A DNA stretch of 64,000 nt from Castor canadensis (taxonomy: Eukaryota; Chordata; Mammalia; Rodentia; Castoridae). The notes under the pieces were generated by a model, which made no database searches, was not told the origin of the DNA, and worked only from the letters and a program-made list of their open reading frames with translations. Made by a program: the position numbers and the translations under genes. The stretch is from assembly GCF_047511655.1 (NCBI RefSeq), contig NC_133389.1, positions 42,256,295 through 42,320,294 of the forward strand. The letters run 5' to 3'. This document shows positions 34,778 through 46,172 of the stretch, piece after piece; the stretch's first letter is position 1; each line of letters opens with the position of its first letter.

Positions 34778-35730
34778 GCTACTTCCATATGCTCAGGCCA
34801 CAGTAAGCCCGACTATTGGGTAAATGAATTCATCTCTATTGGTCTAGAATGACTATGTATGTTCCCCGAGCTTCTGCTGATTAGAAAGTTCTTGTGATTC
34901 TTTTAATTCTTTCATTGTAATCCCCCTTGAACACAATTTTACCTCCCCGTCCATGTTCTGTTGGAATCTAATTCTCATTATGGACTTACAAGGAATAAGA
35001 GAATTCTGAGAAGAATTGACAGTACTTTGTGAATTTCAGGGACAGCTTAAGGATCAAAGTTTCTCAGGCTCAATTATAATGTTAGTATGTCTGCACTTTT
35101 TGTCTTGGGGGGGGTCTCATTTCTTATTCAGCAGTGACTTTATTTTAATTGTGCCCAAGGCTTGGCTCTCAATCACATTTGCCATTGCAACTATAAGACA
35201 GAAAGATTGCTTTAAAGATACTATGGCAAATTTCTGGTTCTCTATACATATTAATTGAATTTTCAAAGCTTCTAACTTCTCTTTTTTCCTTAGGTTGGCT
35301 TTCATGGGCCATGGGAAGCCAAGTAATTACACAATCTTTAAAATCTCTATCGTTGCCATAGCAACTACATACCTTAGCCAATTCTCTCCTACAGCCCTTG
35401 TCTTACACCGTTCTCTGTACTCTGGTACCCCTGTGATAATCTGAATATTACAATGGCACCTCATGATATGGAACATGCATATCTGATATCTACCTGAAAA
35501 GGCATTTATTCCTGCATTACTCAAATACATGAAAAACAAACTCCAGAATTTTATTTCAAGGGTTTGTATTCTTGGGTCAAGTATAGACCCAATTACAGTA
35601 TCAATCAAAGTTCAAGCCAGAAACAGAACACAACAATTAGGATAATTCTAGGAGAATCTAACAGAGGGACTACTCAAAAAGATGTGGATATGATGAAGTT
35701 ATATAAAGGAGCCTTGTCCAGTACTGGAAT
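34776..35730. other. Non-coding, no clear feature
   Basis: No gene. Several short frames on both strands overlap one another and lack recognisable content. Confidence 0.45.
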
Positions 35731-35785
35731 GAACATATGCATTGCCTTGGGTTCAACCCCTGTCACTGCAAAAAATTAACAATAA
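35731..35785 (+). mobile_element. ID SINE 3' fragment
   Basis: catatgcattgccttgggttcaacccctgtcactgcaaaaaatt retains the B box and the start of the tail. Confidence 0.5.
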
Positions 35786-36189
35786 AATGAAATTTTAAAT
35801 GTCTTTTAAAAAAAGAAAAGGCTTATCCATGTAGAGAGAATGTCAACTCAGTTTTTCAGCCAGTTTTTTAGTGTCTTGATCTTCAACATGAAAGTATAGT
35901 AATGAAAACTTACAAGGTGAATAATGGATCAAGCAATCACTCAGAATTCAAAAAAAAAATGTAGAGGATTTAGAGACAAAACAGGGAGCAGAAAATAATC
36001 TCTAAATATCTCTAATAACCTTAGGGGGATAAGAGCAAAAATTATAGCCACTAAGTAAAAAATAACTATAAAAAAGCAACAATAATGTTTTAAATTCAAA
36101 ACTTTTGTTTTTTAATCAAATGAGTTTAATGCAGGCAATGGGCACAGAAGGGTGAGTGTTGGATAGTAAGGAATTCAGCCTTTCAAATT
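35786..36189. other. Non-coding, no clear feature
   Basis: A-rich sequence, possibly the decayed upstream part of the L1M-like block that follows; not assigned. Confidence 0.4.
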
Positions 36190-37180
36190 CAAAACTTAGA
36201 GTCAAAACTTAATATTCAGTGTGAGGGTTATAAGAAATTAGCAAAGAAATGTCCCAGAAAGTAGAACAAAAATAAACATATGGGCAAGAGAAAAGATAAG
36301 AAATATTTAAAAGACTCCAGAGTGCTATATATCAGATAGTTTTAAAAGAAAGAGAAAATTTATAGAAATAAAATGAGACAATTTCTAAGAAAAGAAAAAT
36401 CTTGAATATTCAGGCTGAAAGGAAACCTATTTGCAGCATAACCAAGGCATATCACTATAAAATTTCAAAACATTAATAATCATGAGTAGAAATGAAAGTT
36501 TCTGAAATCAAAATGGTATTATTCAGACTTCTTAGTTGCAACACTGAAGGCTAGAAGAACTGGAACAATATTTTTAAAAGATCTAACAGACATTTCAGAC
36601 ACAAAAAGAATCCAATTTATTTCATATGCATCTTCCCTTGAAAAGGGATGGACAAGAAGACATCCATTTAAAAACGGAGAAGGGACCACACCAAGCGATA
36701 AAACATGGGGTCAGAAACCAACACTGGAAAGCAGTAAAGGGAAACCCCAAAATGATAGCTATATAGCAGATACCGAGTGACCATTCTAGATAGGAGCTGG
36801 AGAATAATGTTCTCCAGGAGAAATGGCTCCTGGAAAAATAAATAAAACTAACAGATCATCTGCTGCCTATGAACATCCAGAAAATTGTATTGAGAACTAT
36901 TTTATAAATATGCTGAGTGTAGGAGGCTTTGTTATATATATACATCAAGACTAAGCAAAATAGAAACTAGTCAATAATAAATTCATGAATAAAATGTAAG
37001 GAAACATAATTGCCCTACTGCACTTAGCTCAGCTGTGAACAGTATTTATATAGTAAAATAATGTAAATTATTTGGTTTAGGAATATTGGGAGAGGGGATA
37101 AGGATGTAAGGTAACTATATCCTTGACTAACATCTTAGAAAGTCCAGTGTTAATTTCTAAAATTAATCAAGCAAGAAACA
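36190..37180 (+). mobile_element. Ancient L1M/HAL1-like fragment
   Basis: A-rich plus strand with phrases such as gcataaccaaggcatatcactataaaatttcaaaacatta and atttatttcatatgcatcttcccttgaaaagg, the style of old L1M ORF2/5' sequence. All frames are broken. Confidence 0.5.
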
Positions 37181-37844
37181 ATGATACAATTATGTTATTT
37201 ATATCTTCCTGAGATATTGCCTTTTGTCAACTCAAACTAGTTCCAAACTCAATTTCATACATGGTTCTAGTGCTGATCCTGTGCAGGGGGGACCACGGTA
37301 GACTGGTGAACATGTGACAGCTGGCTCTCCAGAAGGAAAAGAAGGCCTGATCTGTGGAATTTGCCCATTTCCATGGTATAAATGCTCTCACTATGGCTAA
37401 TTTCAAACCACCAATACTATGTCACTGAAAACAGAGCTGGCAAGAGATACACACCATAGAGTCTCATGAGCTGCTATATGCCAACTCCAGCACAACACTG
37501 CATGGGGGTAGAGTTCATGTTCATTCTTTTTTATCTAACAACTCTCCTTCTCCCAATATTAGCTGCAAAATTATCTCAATCTAATACCTTTATATTAGAT
37601 ATAAATATCCTCATATCCTATTCTACAACACAAAACTATGAAGAAACAAGAAAACTACTGTTGTGGCATGCCATTTTGCCATCAAAGCTTACAGTAATTA
37701 CATTGTCTAAAAATTTTGACAGGCCTGCAGAAGCAGCTCCAGGCAAAGGATCTCTTTCTCTGATAATCCTAAGTGAAATAGAATAAGGTATAAAACAAGC
37801 CAAACAGCATCAGAAACTTTGGCTCACAATCGAATGACTATTAC

Positions 37845-37845
<1 letters not shown>
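37181..37845. other. Non-coding, no clear feature
   Basis: A 106-codon frame at 37466-37786 has no recognisable domain or homology; treated as chance. Confidence 0.4.

Positions 37846-37881
<36 letters not shown>
37846..37881 (+). repeat. (TG)18 microsatellite
   Basis: Eighteen uninterrupted TG units. Confidence 0.95.
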
Positions 37882-37883
<2 letters not shown>

Positions 37884-37939
37884 TTTTAAAAATATATTCT
37901 CCTGTTTGCTCTTTTGGTAAAGTCTTTTTTGTATGTTTT

Positions 37940-38165
37940 GGTTTCCTCCATATAGTAGAATACCACAGACCATTCAAAAACATTATAAGAAAGCATACTT
38001 ATTCAAATTAAAAAGTCACAGAAATTTGTTAAGTCAAATATAGAAGGATGTAGAATGGCATGTCTCAAATGAGATCATTTTTGCAAAAATATATAAACAT
38101 GGAAAGACATGGGTAGCTTTGAGAATACCCAGACTTGGACAATGACATTCTCTTTATGAGAGACA
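37940..38165 (+). mobile_element. Ancient L1M fragment
   Basis: The tract agaaatttgttaagtcaaatatagaaggatgtagaatggcatg and the following A-rich segment resemble the region after ORF2 in old L1 elements. Confidence 0.4.
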
Positions 38166-39140
38166 ATCTTAGCATGATTACGGAATTAAAATATTTTAAC
38201 AGCAGTACAGAGACCTTTTGAAATGCATAGGGAGGAAAGAACTCCTGAGAAGCAGCCTAAACAAAAAAATTTAAAAACCATGGATGTCACATTGACCATT
38301 GTCCTAATAGAGTGGCTTCCATTTACAATTTAAAATGTTTATAAATAGGACATTATAGTACAATTAGCCTCCGTGTATCTATGACCCATCTTCAACCATC
38401 ATCAACTTGTGGGGAGTCAATCCTGGTTCATTCATACCCACAGCTACTAACTCTCTCTTTCTCTGGGTTATTTAAAAATGAGTCATAGAAATCATTTCAT
38501 TTCATTTGTAAAATTTTCCTTATATATCTCTAAGAGTCAAGGAGTCTCTTAAAACATAACCACAGTGCGTTAGCTTACCGTAACTTAACAATACTACTAA
38601 TATTAAAACTAACAGGTTAGTGTTATGATTTCCTCAGTTACCTCAGAATTTTGACTCAAAAGTTTGGTTAAATCAGGGTCAAAATAAAGTCTATACACAG
38701 TCATCGAATGGTTTGTCTTTTAGTCTCTTTTAATCTTTAGATTTATCTCTCCCTATCATTTTTCCCTTAGAATTTTTGTTTTATTGAGGAAACCAGGTCC
38801 CACTGTCTTGATTTACTTACTTATCATTGTGGTGTCATTAAACATATTCTTTTTTCTGTACATCCTCTAACTTAATCATTAGATCTAGTGTTTTTATCAG
38901 AGTCAGATTCAATGATTTTGTCTAGACTTCGGCAAGGATGATGTTGGCTTCTTCCATCAGGAAGCACATAATGACTAGCTGTCTCTTTTTTATGATTCTA
39001 GCAGGCATTTATGATCATCACCTAGATCTATTAATTCAGTCAGAAATTTAGTACGAGTTGTACAGCAGCAGCATTGTACATCCATGTTCCTTGACTAATT
39101 GTAATATGACAATTTTATCACATCAATTATTTGGTTACTC
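38166..39140. other. Non-coding, LINE-like debris
   Basis: The stretch 38310-38790 has phrases typical of old LINE sequence (gtacaattagcctccgtgtatctatgacccatcttcaacc, gtcaaaataaagtctatacacagtc), but the family is uncertain. No gene. Confidence 0.35.
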
Positions 39141-39156
39141 TAAGATACAGTTTTTT

Positions 39157-39834
39157 TTATTGTTTTATTATTCATATGTGCATACAAGGCTTGGGTCATT
39201 TCTCCCCCCGCCCCCACCCACTCCCTTACCACCCACTCCGCCCCCTCCCTCTCCCCCCCATTCCCACAATACCTGGCAGAAGCTATTTTACCCTTATCTC
39301 TAATTTTGTTGAAGAGAGAGTATAAGCAATAATAGGAAGGAACAAGGGTTTTTGCTGGTTGAGATAAGGATAGCTATACAGGGAGTTGACTCACATTAAT
39401 TTCCTGTGCGCATGTGTTACCTTCTAGGTTAATTCTTTTTGATCTAACCTTTTCTCTAGTTCCTGGTCCCCTTCTCCTATTGGCCTCAGTTGCTTTTAAG
39501 GTATCTGTTTTAGTTGCTCTGCATTAAGGGCAACAATGCTAGCTAATTTTTTAGGTGTCTTACCTATCCTTACCCCTCCCTTGTGTGCTCTCACTTTTAT
39601 CATGTGCTCAAAGTCTAATCCCATTGTTGTGTTTGCCCTTGATCTAATGTCCACATATGAGAGAAAACATACGATTTTTGGTCTTTTGGGCAGGCTAACC
39701 TCACTCAGAATGATGTTCTCCAAGTCCATCCATTTACCAGTGAATGATAACATTTCGTTCTTTTTCATGGCTGAGTAAAATTCCATTGTATATAGATACC
39801 ACATTTTCTTAATCCATTCGTCAGTAGTGGGGCA
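39157..39834 (-). mobile_element. Young 5'-truncated L1 with 16-bp target-site duplication
   Basis: Antisense copy of the same subfamily as 12352-13363: T-rich tail, C-rich tract (G-rich on the sense strand), 3' UTR and ORF2 tail. It is flanked by a perfect 16-bp repeat, taagatacagtttttt (39141-39156 and 39835-39850). It is shorter than the first copy, about 0.68 kb. Confidence 0.93.
39496..39804 (-). pseudogene. L1 ORF2 C-terminal fragment with frameshift
   Basis: Reads [20 protein letters not shown] and continues through SEVSLPKRPKIVC. Compared with the copy at 12354-12863 it has lost one base just after SEVSL, so it misses the natural stop and reads on through 3' UTR sequence to give a false 102-codon frame. 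Confidence 0.88.
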
Positions 39835-39850
39835 TAAGATACAGTTTTTT

Positions 39851-40768
39851 AAAACATAGTCAGGATGTTTGAATTTTCCTCTTTATTTATCATGTTAAAT
39901 ATTAAATTGCCTCTCGAGTATCTTCCAATGGTGAAAATGAATTTGTTCATGAATTTAGTTAATGAATTTCAATCTAATTCAAATAATAAAATTCAAACTG
40001 GCCAGTGATAGCCTAATAGGTTGGCTCTTAAGTCTTTTTAGTTCATCTTAATTAGTATTAGATTGCTTACTTGTTTTCCAATATGCAGGATATTCCAGGC
40101 TCATATTGTAGAATTCTTGACCACAATGGTCCGTAATCAGCCATTTCTTCAGGAGACATGTTTTCTTCTTATGGGAAATGGTGTTTGGGGATACAATCTG
40201 AATACTGAGGATACTGATTGCTAGTTCAATTGTCATTGCTTCTCAGCTATTTCATAGGACAAAGTTAAAAAACAAGTATTTTTAAGGTTCTCCTGATATT
40301 TCCTACCCAAATCAAGACCAGAGAGTTTTTATTTAACCTCTTTCATCTTAATTCTTTAAATTCCCTTCTGCCATGCCAAAATTCCAAGTAAGTAATATAT
40401 GCCAGCACACTTTAATTCATCTCATGATATGTATTAACAGAATAAGAAGAGCGATCTCAATATCCCATAGGCGCATTTAAAGAATCCCTTGAGAACTTCC
40501 AGAAGTAATTTTTGAGAAGTTAAATAGACTGAGCAGGTAAGGGGAAGAGTAGGAGGAGGGATTTGCAGACCGAATATGCCATAATTTGTACCCCAAGCAC
40601 AGTCAGCCTTAGGATAAACATGTTATATATCCATTAGATACCCTGTGAGCCAAGAGCCCTAACTACATATTATTTCTACAGCAAAATGCATGCAATTTCC
40701 AAATGTTTTTAAGACCAAAACTACTTCATCAGTGGAGGGTTTACTATAATCTTTCTTCTTCCATCTGA
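39851..40768. other. Non-coding, no clear feature
   Basis: No gene and no nameable repeat. Confidence 0.45.
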
Positions 40769-40845
40769 TTTTTTGTGTATATGCTGGGAATTGAGTTTAG
40801 GACCTCATGCACGGTAGGCAAAGGTGCTACCATTGACCTACATAT
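40769..40845 (-). mobile_element. ID SINE (antisense, diverged)
   Basis: ttttttgtgtatatgctgggaattgagtttaggacctcatgcacggtaggcaaaggtgctaccattgacctaca matches antisense ID, with B box and A box both altered. Confidence 0.65.
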
Positions 40846-42099
40846 AGATATTATTGATAAAACACATCAGCTACAAAAATGTTTACTTCAAAAAATATAA
40901 ATATTGATATGATGTTTCTTTCAAGTTCCTAATTGTGTAATCCTAACCTCCAAATTTGGTAAAATGACCAATACCAGTTTACTAGTGGGGGAGGGAAGTG
41001 ACAGAAGTCCAGGGAGAGAAATAATATATCTCTTTAGAACTTAACCTAACCTTCAAGGTGACTATGATATCAACACTGATGATCATCAGGGGAAAGGGCA
41101 AGGATACTCCCCAAGCAGCCCCCTACTAACAGAGTGCTCACAAAAGACAGGGCTCCCCTCTGCTGAAGACAGTAAACAATGAGAATATAATTAATAATTA
41201 CCTCTTATTTTTATCTCAGGGTTTACAGATACTTTTCTATATCTTATAAATTGATATATATTATATATAACTTAATTTTTATCTCTGTCATTTAAGCAAC
41301 TAGTTTATTTCAGTCTTTTTTCCTCACAGATCTGAAAGTTCAGAAGTTATTCGTAAAGAACATTTGTAAAGGAAAATGTTCACAGCTATGTGACTTAAAG
41401 CTAACCTTGAAAATATTTGTCTTCATTCATCTTCTTGAAAGGCTATGTTTTCTTAACTTTATGTCATGCTCTTTCTTCCTCTCCTAAATTTGGTCTGAGT
41501 CTTTATTAAGGGCTACATTATTGTCTGCTGACTTCCAGAGAAACTGTTAAGCACCAAGAAAGAAAGCACTTAGCTGCTTTTAGCCATGATCAACGATTTG
41601 CTCATAAGAGCATAAGAGGACCAGAAGGAGCAGAGGAAGGATACAGAAAACCTCTAATAGATCACCGCAGGACTTCTGAGTCTGTTTATAGAGAGAATGC
41701 CATGTGCAGATTTTCTTACAAGCCCAGTTTGATTTGGAGGATAGTGACCGGCAGGCAGTGCTCATGGTTGACGTTCTGTAATTCTAGGTGGGGTGGAATA
41801 GCATGTATGTTTAATGTATAATATATGTATAAAATTTATGTCACATCCTACTCTAATACCTCTTTAAACTGCTGTACAGGAACAGAAGAAGAAGGAAATG
41901 ATATTGTGTTCTATTTAATCTCTGTCTGGGACATTAACCCCTGCCTAGGGCACTTCTGTATTCCTTTGTATTGTTTTGAGTGTAGCCCCAAGATAATTAA
42001 GTGGAACTGAATAAAGAGGTATTAGCTACAGACATTTAACCCACGTAAAGAAACCTAATTTACTTATTGTGTTTGGAGAACATGTATTTCTAGGGGTAA
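40846..42099. other. Non-coding, no clear feature
   Basis: AT-rich sequence; no gene seen. Confidence 0.45.
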
Positions 42100-42280
42100 T
42101 AATAACAATAATGAGTATCATTTATAGGATAGACATTATCTTATTTAACTCACACCAAAGATGTCTTCATCTGTATTTTATTCTGAAGAAACTGTGACCT
42201 AGGAAGAGATAAAGTACATGAACTGTATCATGCTAGCAAGGAGTTAGAATAAACATTCAAATGCAGATGTGAGTGCAAAG
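42100..42280 (+). repeat. MIR SINE fossil
   Basis: tagacattatcttatttaactcacacc, a gtattttattctgaagaaactgtgacc core and atcatgctagcaaggagttagaataa follow the MIR order. Confidence 0.6.
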
Positions 42281-42431
42281 CTGAAACATGGGAAGAATAT
42301 TTTTATCTATACTATCATCATGTATATCAATGTTGATTATCAATCTTCAATTTACCTTATATTATTTCATAGATTATATGCTTTTAGGAGGTAGATTTGC
42401 AGCTCAAGTACCACACCAAGAAATGTTCTAA

Positions 42432-42509
42432 AGCTCAGAATGGTGACACACAATGGTAATTATAGCACCTGGCTGAGGCCAGCTCAAGATACATAGAAGA
42501 TCATATCTC
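42432..42509 (+). mobile_element. B1 SINE remnant
   Basis: gctcagaatggtgacacacaatggtaattatagcacctggctgaggcc ... catatctca is a shortened B1; its A-rich tail position is now occupied by the adjacent purine repeat. Confidence 0.55.
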
Positions 42510-42510
42510 A

Positions 42511-42565
<55 letters not shown>

Positions 42566-42730
42566 AGAAGAAGAAGAAGAAGAAGAAGAAGAAGAAGGAG
42601 GAGGAGGAGGAGGAGGAGGAGGAGGAGGAGGAGGAGGAGGAGGAGGAGGAAGGAAGGAAGGAAAGAAGGAAGAAAGGGAAGGGAGGGAGGGAGGAAGGAA
42701 AGAAGGGAAGAAGGGAAGAAGGAAGGAAGG
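42510..42730 (+). repeat. 221-nt uninterrupted homopurine tract
   Basis: Every base is A or G. Successive blocks are (GA)n to about 42562, (GAA)n to about 42596, (GAG)n to about 42650, then (GGAA)n/(GGGA)n to 42730. Its reading frames give only Ser/Leu/Pro/Phe runs on the minus strand and are not genes. It probably grew from the A-rich tail of the B1 remnant on its left. Confidence 0.97.
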
Positions 42731-43029
42731 CTCTGTACAACTGATGCAATGATCAGGCATAATTCCTGATTTCTAGGTGTTTGGAAACTAGTAAGAACAT
42801 TCGTTCCTAGAAGTGAACATGTCTCAAGTAGAAACACTGTTGTACATTCTGAGGCTAGTAATATGATCCTAAAAAGACTACTGAGCAAGTAAGCAATATA
42901 TTTTCAATATGACATACTTTTAGAAGCAGTTGGCAGATGAATTAAAACATGTATGAATTAAACATGAATTAAAACATCCAGCTTAGTTTGGTTCAGGGAA
43001 TAAACTGGAGTAAAACCATTAGATGAAAG

Positions 43030-43168
43030 AAACACATGGGTTAGTGTCACCTTCTTCCTTTCCTGAATGCTTGGCCTAAATGACTAATTTAACCTCACTA
43101 CCATTAGTCTTCTCATATATTAGAAGGGATTAATAATACATACTTCATAGGATTATTGTTTAAACCAA
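43030..43168 (-). repeat. MIR SINE fossil (antisense), split by B1
   Basis: taatttaacctcactaccattagtcttctcatatattagaagggattaataatacatacttcataggattattg is antisense MIR. Its end reappears after the B1 insertion at about 43350-43385 (aaagcataatagatgttcaacaaatact). Confidence 0.7.
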
Positions 43169-43300
43169 GGAAGTTGGATGTGGTGGTACATGCCTGTAAT
43201 CCCAGCACGTGGGAGGCTATAGCAAGACAATCAAGAGTTTTGATGCCAGCCAGGACTATATAAGTTCCAGGCCATAGCAAATAAAAACAAATGAATAAAA
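43169..43300 (+). mobile_element. B1 SINE
   Basis: aagttggatgtggtggtacatgcctgtaatcccagcacgtgggaggc is the 7SL-derived start, followed by ccagccaggactatataagttccaggcc and an A-rich tail. Inserted into a MIR. Confidence 0.88.
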
Positions 43301-43479
43301 ATAGCAGATAAAAATTCAAAGGGAAAAACGTCTTAAAAATTTCCTTGCAAAAGGTCTAAAGCATAATAGATGTTCAACAAATACTAGCAGTCAATTTTTA
43401 CTTTCTGAAAATTCAGTTTGAGAAAGATTTGTAAAATTCCTGCAACTGCAAAACACATCTATACAAAAATGAATATAGA

Positions 43480-43935
43480 ATTTTTAAACCTGTTAAAATC
43501 ATCATAAGAAGGGAAACTAAGGTAGAAAGGAGAAAAATAGAGGAGATAAACCAATTCAGGTTATAATACCTATACACATGGAAATGTCACAAGGAAACTC
43601 CCTATATGCTATCCTAAACAAATAAAAACATCATTTTTTTTTCAAAAACAGCAGGAAGGTAAAACAAGTCCCGTCTGGGGGTTGGTAACATTGGGGAGGG
43701 AGGACAATATAAGGAAAGGGTGAAGGAGGCTGAATGAGGTTGAAATACTATGTACTCATGTATGAAAATGGAACAATGAGACCTGTTGAAACTCTTCCAG
43801 GAGTGGTGGGGAGGGAGGGATAAAGGAGAATGATGGAGGGAGTGAATTCAAGTGTGACATATTTGATGCATTGTAAGAACTTTTGTAAATGCCACAATGT
43901 ACCCCCAGTACAACAATAATAAAATAAGAAAAGAA
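43480..43935 (+). mobile_element. L1 3' UTR fragment (sense)
   Basis: gaaactaaggtagaaaggagaaaa, aggtaaaacaagtcccg, agggagtgaattcaagtgtgacatat, attgtaagaacttttgtaaatgccacaatgtaccccc and an A-rich tail. It is the sense counterpart of the antisense 3' UTR pieces at 20505, 22147 and 57201. Confidence 0.75.
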
Positions 43936-45009
43936 AGTTATTTATAAATGATCCACCATAGGCTAGACTGGGACAGATCTGTAAATAGGTACATGTAAAG
44001 TGATGTAAAAAGTCCTACTTAACAGAAAGGACAAAGTGCAAACATTAAAAAGAGAAAGGGTTATTCTTTCTTTGAGATGTCAGGAATTTTTTGCAGAAAA
44101 AATTGGTTTCAACCTGTGTTTGAATGCATGGAAAGAAATTGTATGTATTTGCAAAGCTTTCAGGGCAGGTAAGATTGTATAACAGAGATCTGCCTGACAC
44201 CATCCATCTATTCATTCAAACATTGAAAACCTACTATGCACCAGGCACTCTCATAACACACTAGGAAGAAGACATGGTTCTTTCTACAGTGTAGTGATTT
44301 CTACAGGAGAAACTTTGCTTTTTTATTCTGAAATATCCTATCACTTATTCTTTTGAAAAATATTAACAACATTGGGCATATTTGTAAAAGTGGTCACTGA
44401 AGCCAGAACCCAGATCAGTAAAGTACATGGAAATTCTAGCATTGCTGCCATTCTTTCACAATAATTTATATCAAAAGTTTTAAAAAATCACTTTGCAAGT
44501 TTCCTTTTTATTCTTCTTCAGGTCAATTTTTGAACTTCCACTGTATGCACTAGATAATATGAACATGAGCAAAACACATCTGCTTTTGAAGATTTTATGA
44601 TTTAGTGAGGGCACGAAAATATTTATCTGTATGTATCATGGCAAAATGTCTTCCTAAGATTGGTCTTCTATGAAAACCTAAGGGGAAAATTATAGAAAGC
44701 AAAGTAGAATTTATTAAATTGTTCTTTTAGTACCTGCAGAACCATTCCTATCCTAATTTCCACAGGCACACAAGAAAACCATATTAAGTCTTAGATTTAT
44801 TGCCTGCTTTGGGCATCTTGATGTGCTACTGTGTAAATTTAAGTCTCTGTTTCCTTGCAATTGTTGACAGAGGCATCTTGTATTTCTCATTAAGAAATTT
44901 TATAACAAAGAGACAAACGCAATTAAGACTCTACACAAATTAGGATGTCTTAAGCAGACCTGACACTCTTCTACAACAACACACCACTCCTGTTTCTCAG
45001 ACTAGATTG
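43936..45009. other. Non-coding, old repeat debris
   Basis: No gene. At 44200-44280 and 44520-44610 there are phrases (aacctactatgcaccaggcac; ctgtatgcactagataatatgaac) of very old mammalian repeats. Confidence 0.4.
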
Positions 45010-46080
45010 TAATTTTTGAAAATCTAGCAATAATTCATTTTTAAGAGACATAGCTACACTATAATGGCACAGAAATATATAAAGAAAAATATGGAAAGAT
45101 ATATTAGCCAAACATCACGAGAAAGACTGGTATAGGATAAAAAGTCTAAGACAAATAAAGGCAAAGGTGGTTAATATAAAAGGAACAAGCCCCCCAAAAG
45201 ATATGACAATCATAAACTTTTATGGCCTAATGACAAAACAAACCAAAATAATAAATTGACAAATCCAAATCATTATCATCAATTTTAATAAATCTTTATC
45301 AGAAACAGACATTCAAGCAAACAAACAAAAAAGTGAGGAGGACAGAGAATATTTCACATACAAATGGATGGCTACAACTCCTTACAATGAATGAATAGAA
45401 AATACATACTTTCCAGTATATTTTTCAAGTATCCATGAAACATTTTCATAAGTTGATCACAAACGAGTCACAAAAGAATTCTAATAATTTTTGAAGAATT
45501 AATGTATTTCTTGACTACAAAGCCACAGGTTAGAAATCAATGACTGGGGAAATTTTCAGATATCTAGAGGTTCAAAATGCATTCCTAGTAATTTATCAAT
45601 TATAGGACTTTTGATAAAATTTAAATAGTATTTAGAACAAGTGATAGCTAGGTTATATAAAAATACTTTGAGATATGAAAACATGTAAGAGGAGTCAAAG
45701 TGGATCTCAGAAGGAAAGTTAGAGCTTGTAGATCTACTCATTAAAAAAAAAGACACACAAAAAAAGTTAAGAATTCAACTCACAAGTAAAATAAAGAACA
45801 TGCAGGGATTCAAGTATTGTGGCAAACAGCTATAATCCCAGCACTCAGAAGGCTGAGATTGAGGCCAGTCTGGGCCCCACAGAGAGACCAGTCTCAAAAA
45901 AAAAAAAAAAAAGAAAAAAAGAAACAAACAAAACAAACTAAAAACCAGAGTAAACCTGAAGAAGATAAAAGGTAAAAGAGAGATGAGAAATTAACAAAAC
46001 AGAAAAGAAAAAGTAGATTAATCAAGCCCCAAACTGGTTCTCTCAAGACAACTAACAAATTCATAAATTATATTTTTAAG
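45010..46080 (+). mobile_element. Ancient L1M ORF2 fragment, interrupted by B1
   Basis: A-rich plus strand with ORF2-like order: aaactggttctctcaagacaactaacaaattcataaatta near the end and agagtaaacctgaagaagataaaagg before it. It is interrupted by a B1 at 45808-45930. Many stops; no open frame. Confidence 0.55.
45808..45930 (+). mobile_element. B1 SINE
   Basis: ggattcaagtattgtggcaaacagctataatcccagcactcagaaggctgag, then cagtctgggccccacagagagaccagtctc and a poly(A)-rich tail. Confidence 0.88.
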
Positions 46081-46107
46081 ATGTCTTTTACAGCAGTCTT
46101 ATAAACT

Positions 46108-46172
46108 CTTTTTTTTTTCCCCTTGTACTGGGGGATTGAACTCAAACCACTTGGGTCATACCCCTAGTCCTA
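46108..46172 (-). mobile_element. ID-related SINE fragment (antisense)
   Basis: T-run, then ccttgtactgggggattgaactcaaaccacttgggtcatacccctagtcc. The 5' half of the SINE is absent. Confidence 0.6.

Noticed and set aside
42428-42888. Pro/Ser/Leu-run open frames of 82-126 codons on the minus strand
   Set aside because: Translations of a pure purine microsatellite, not proteins.
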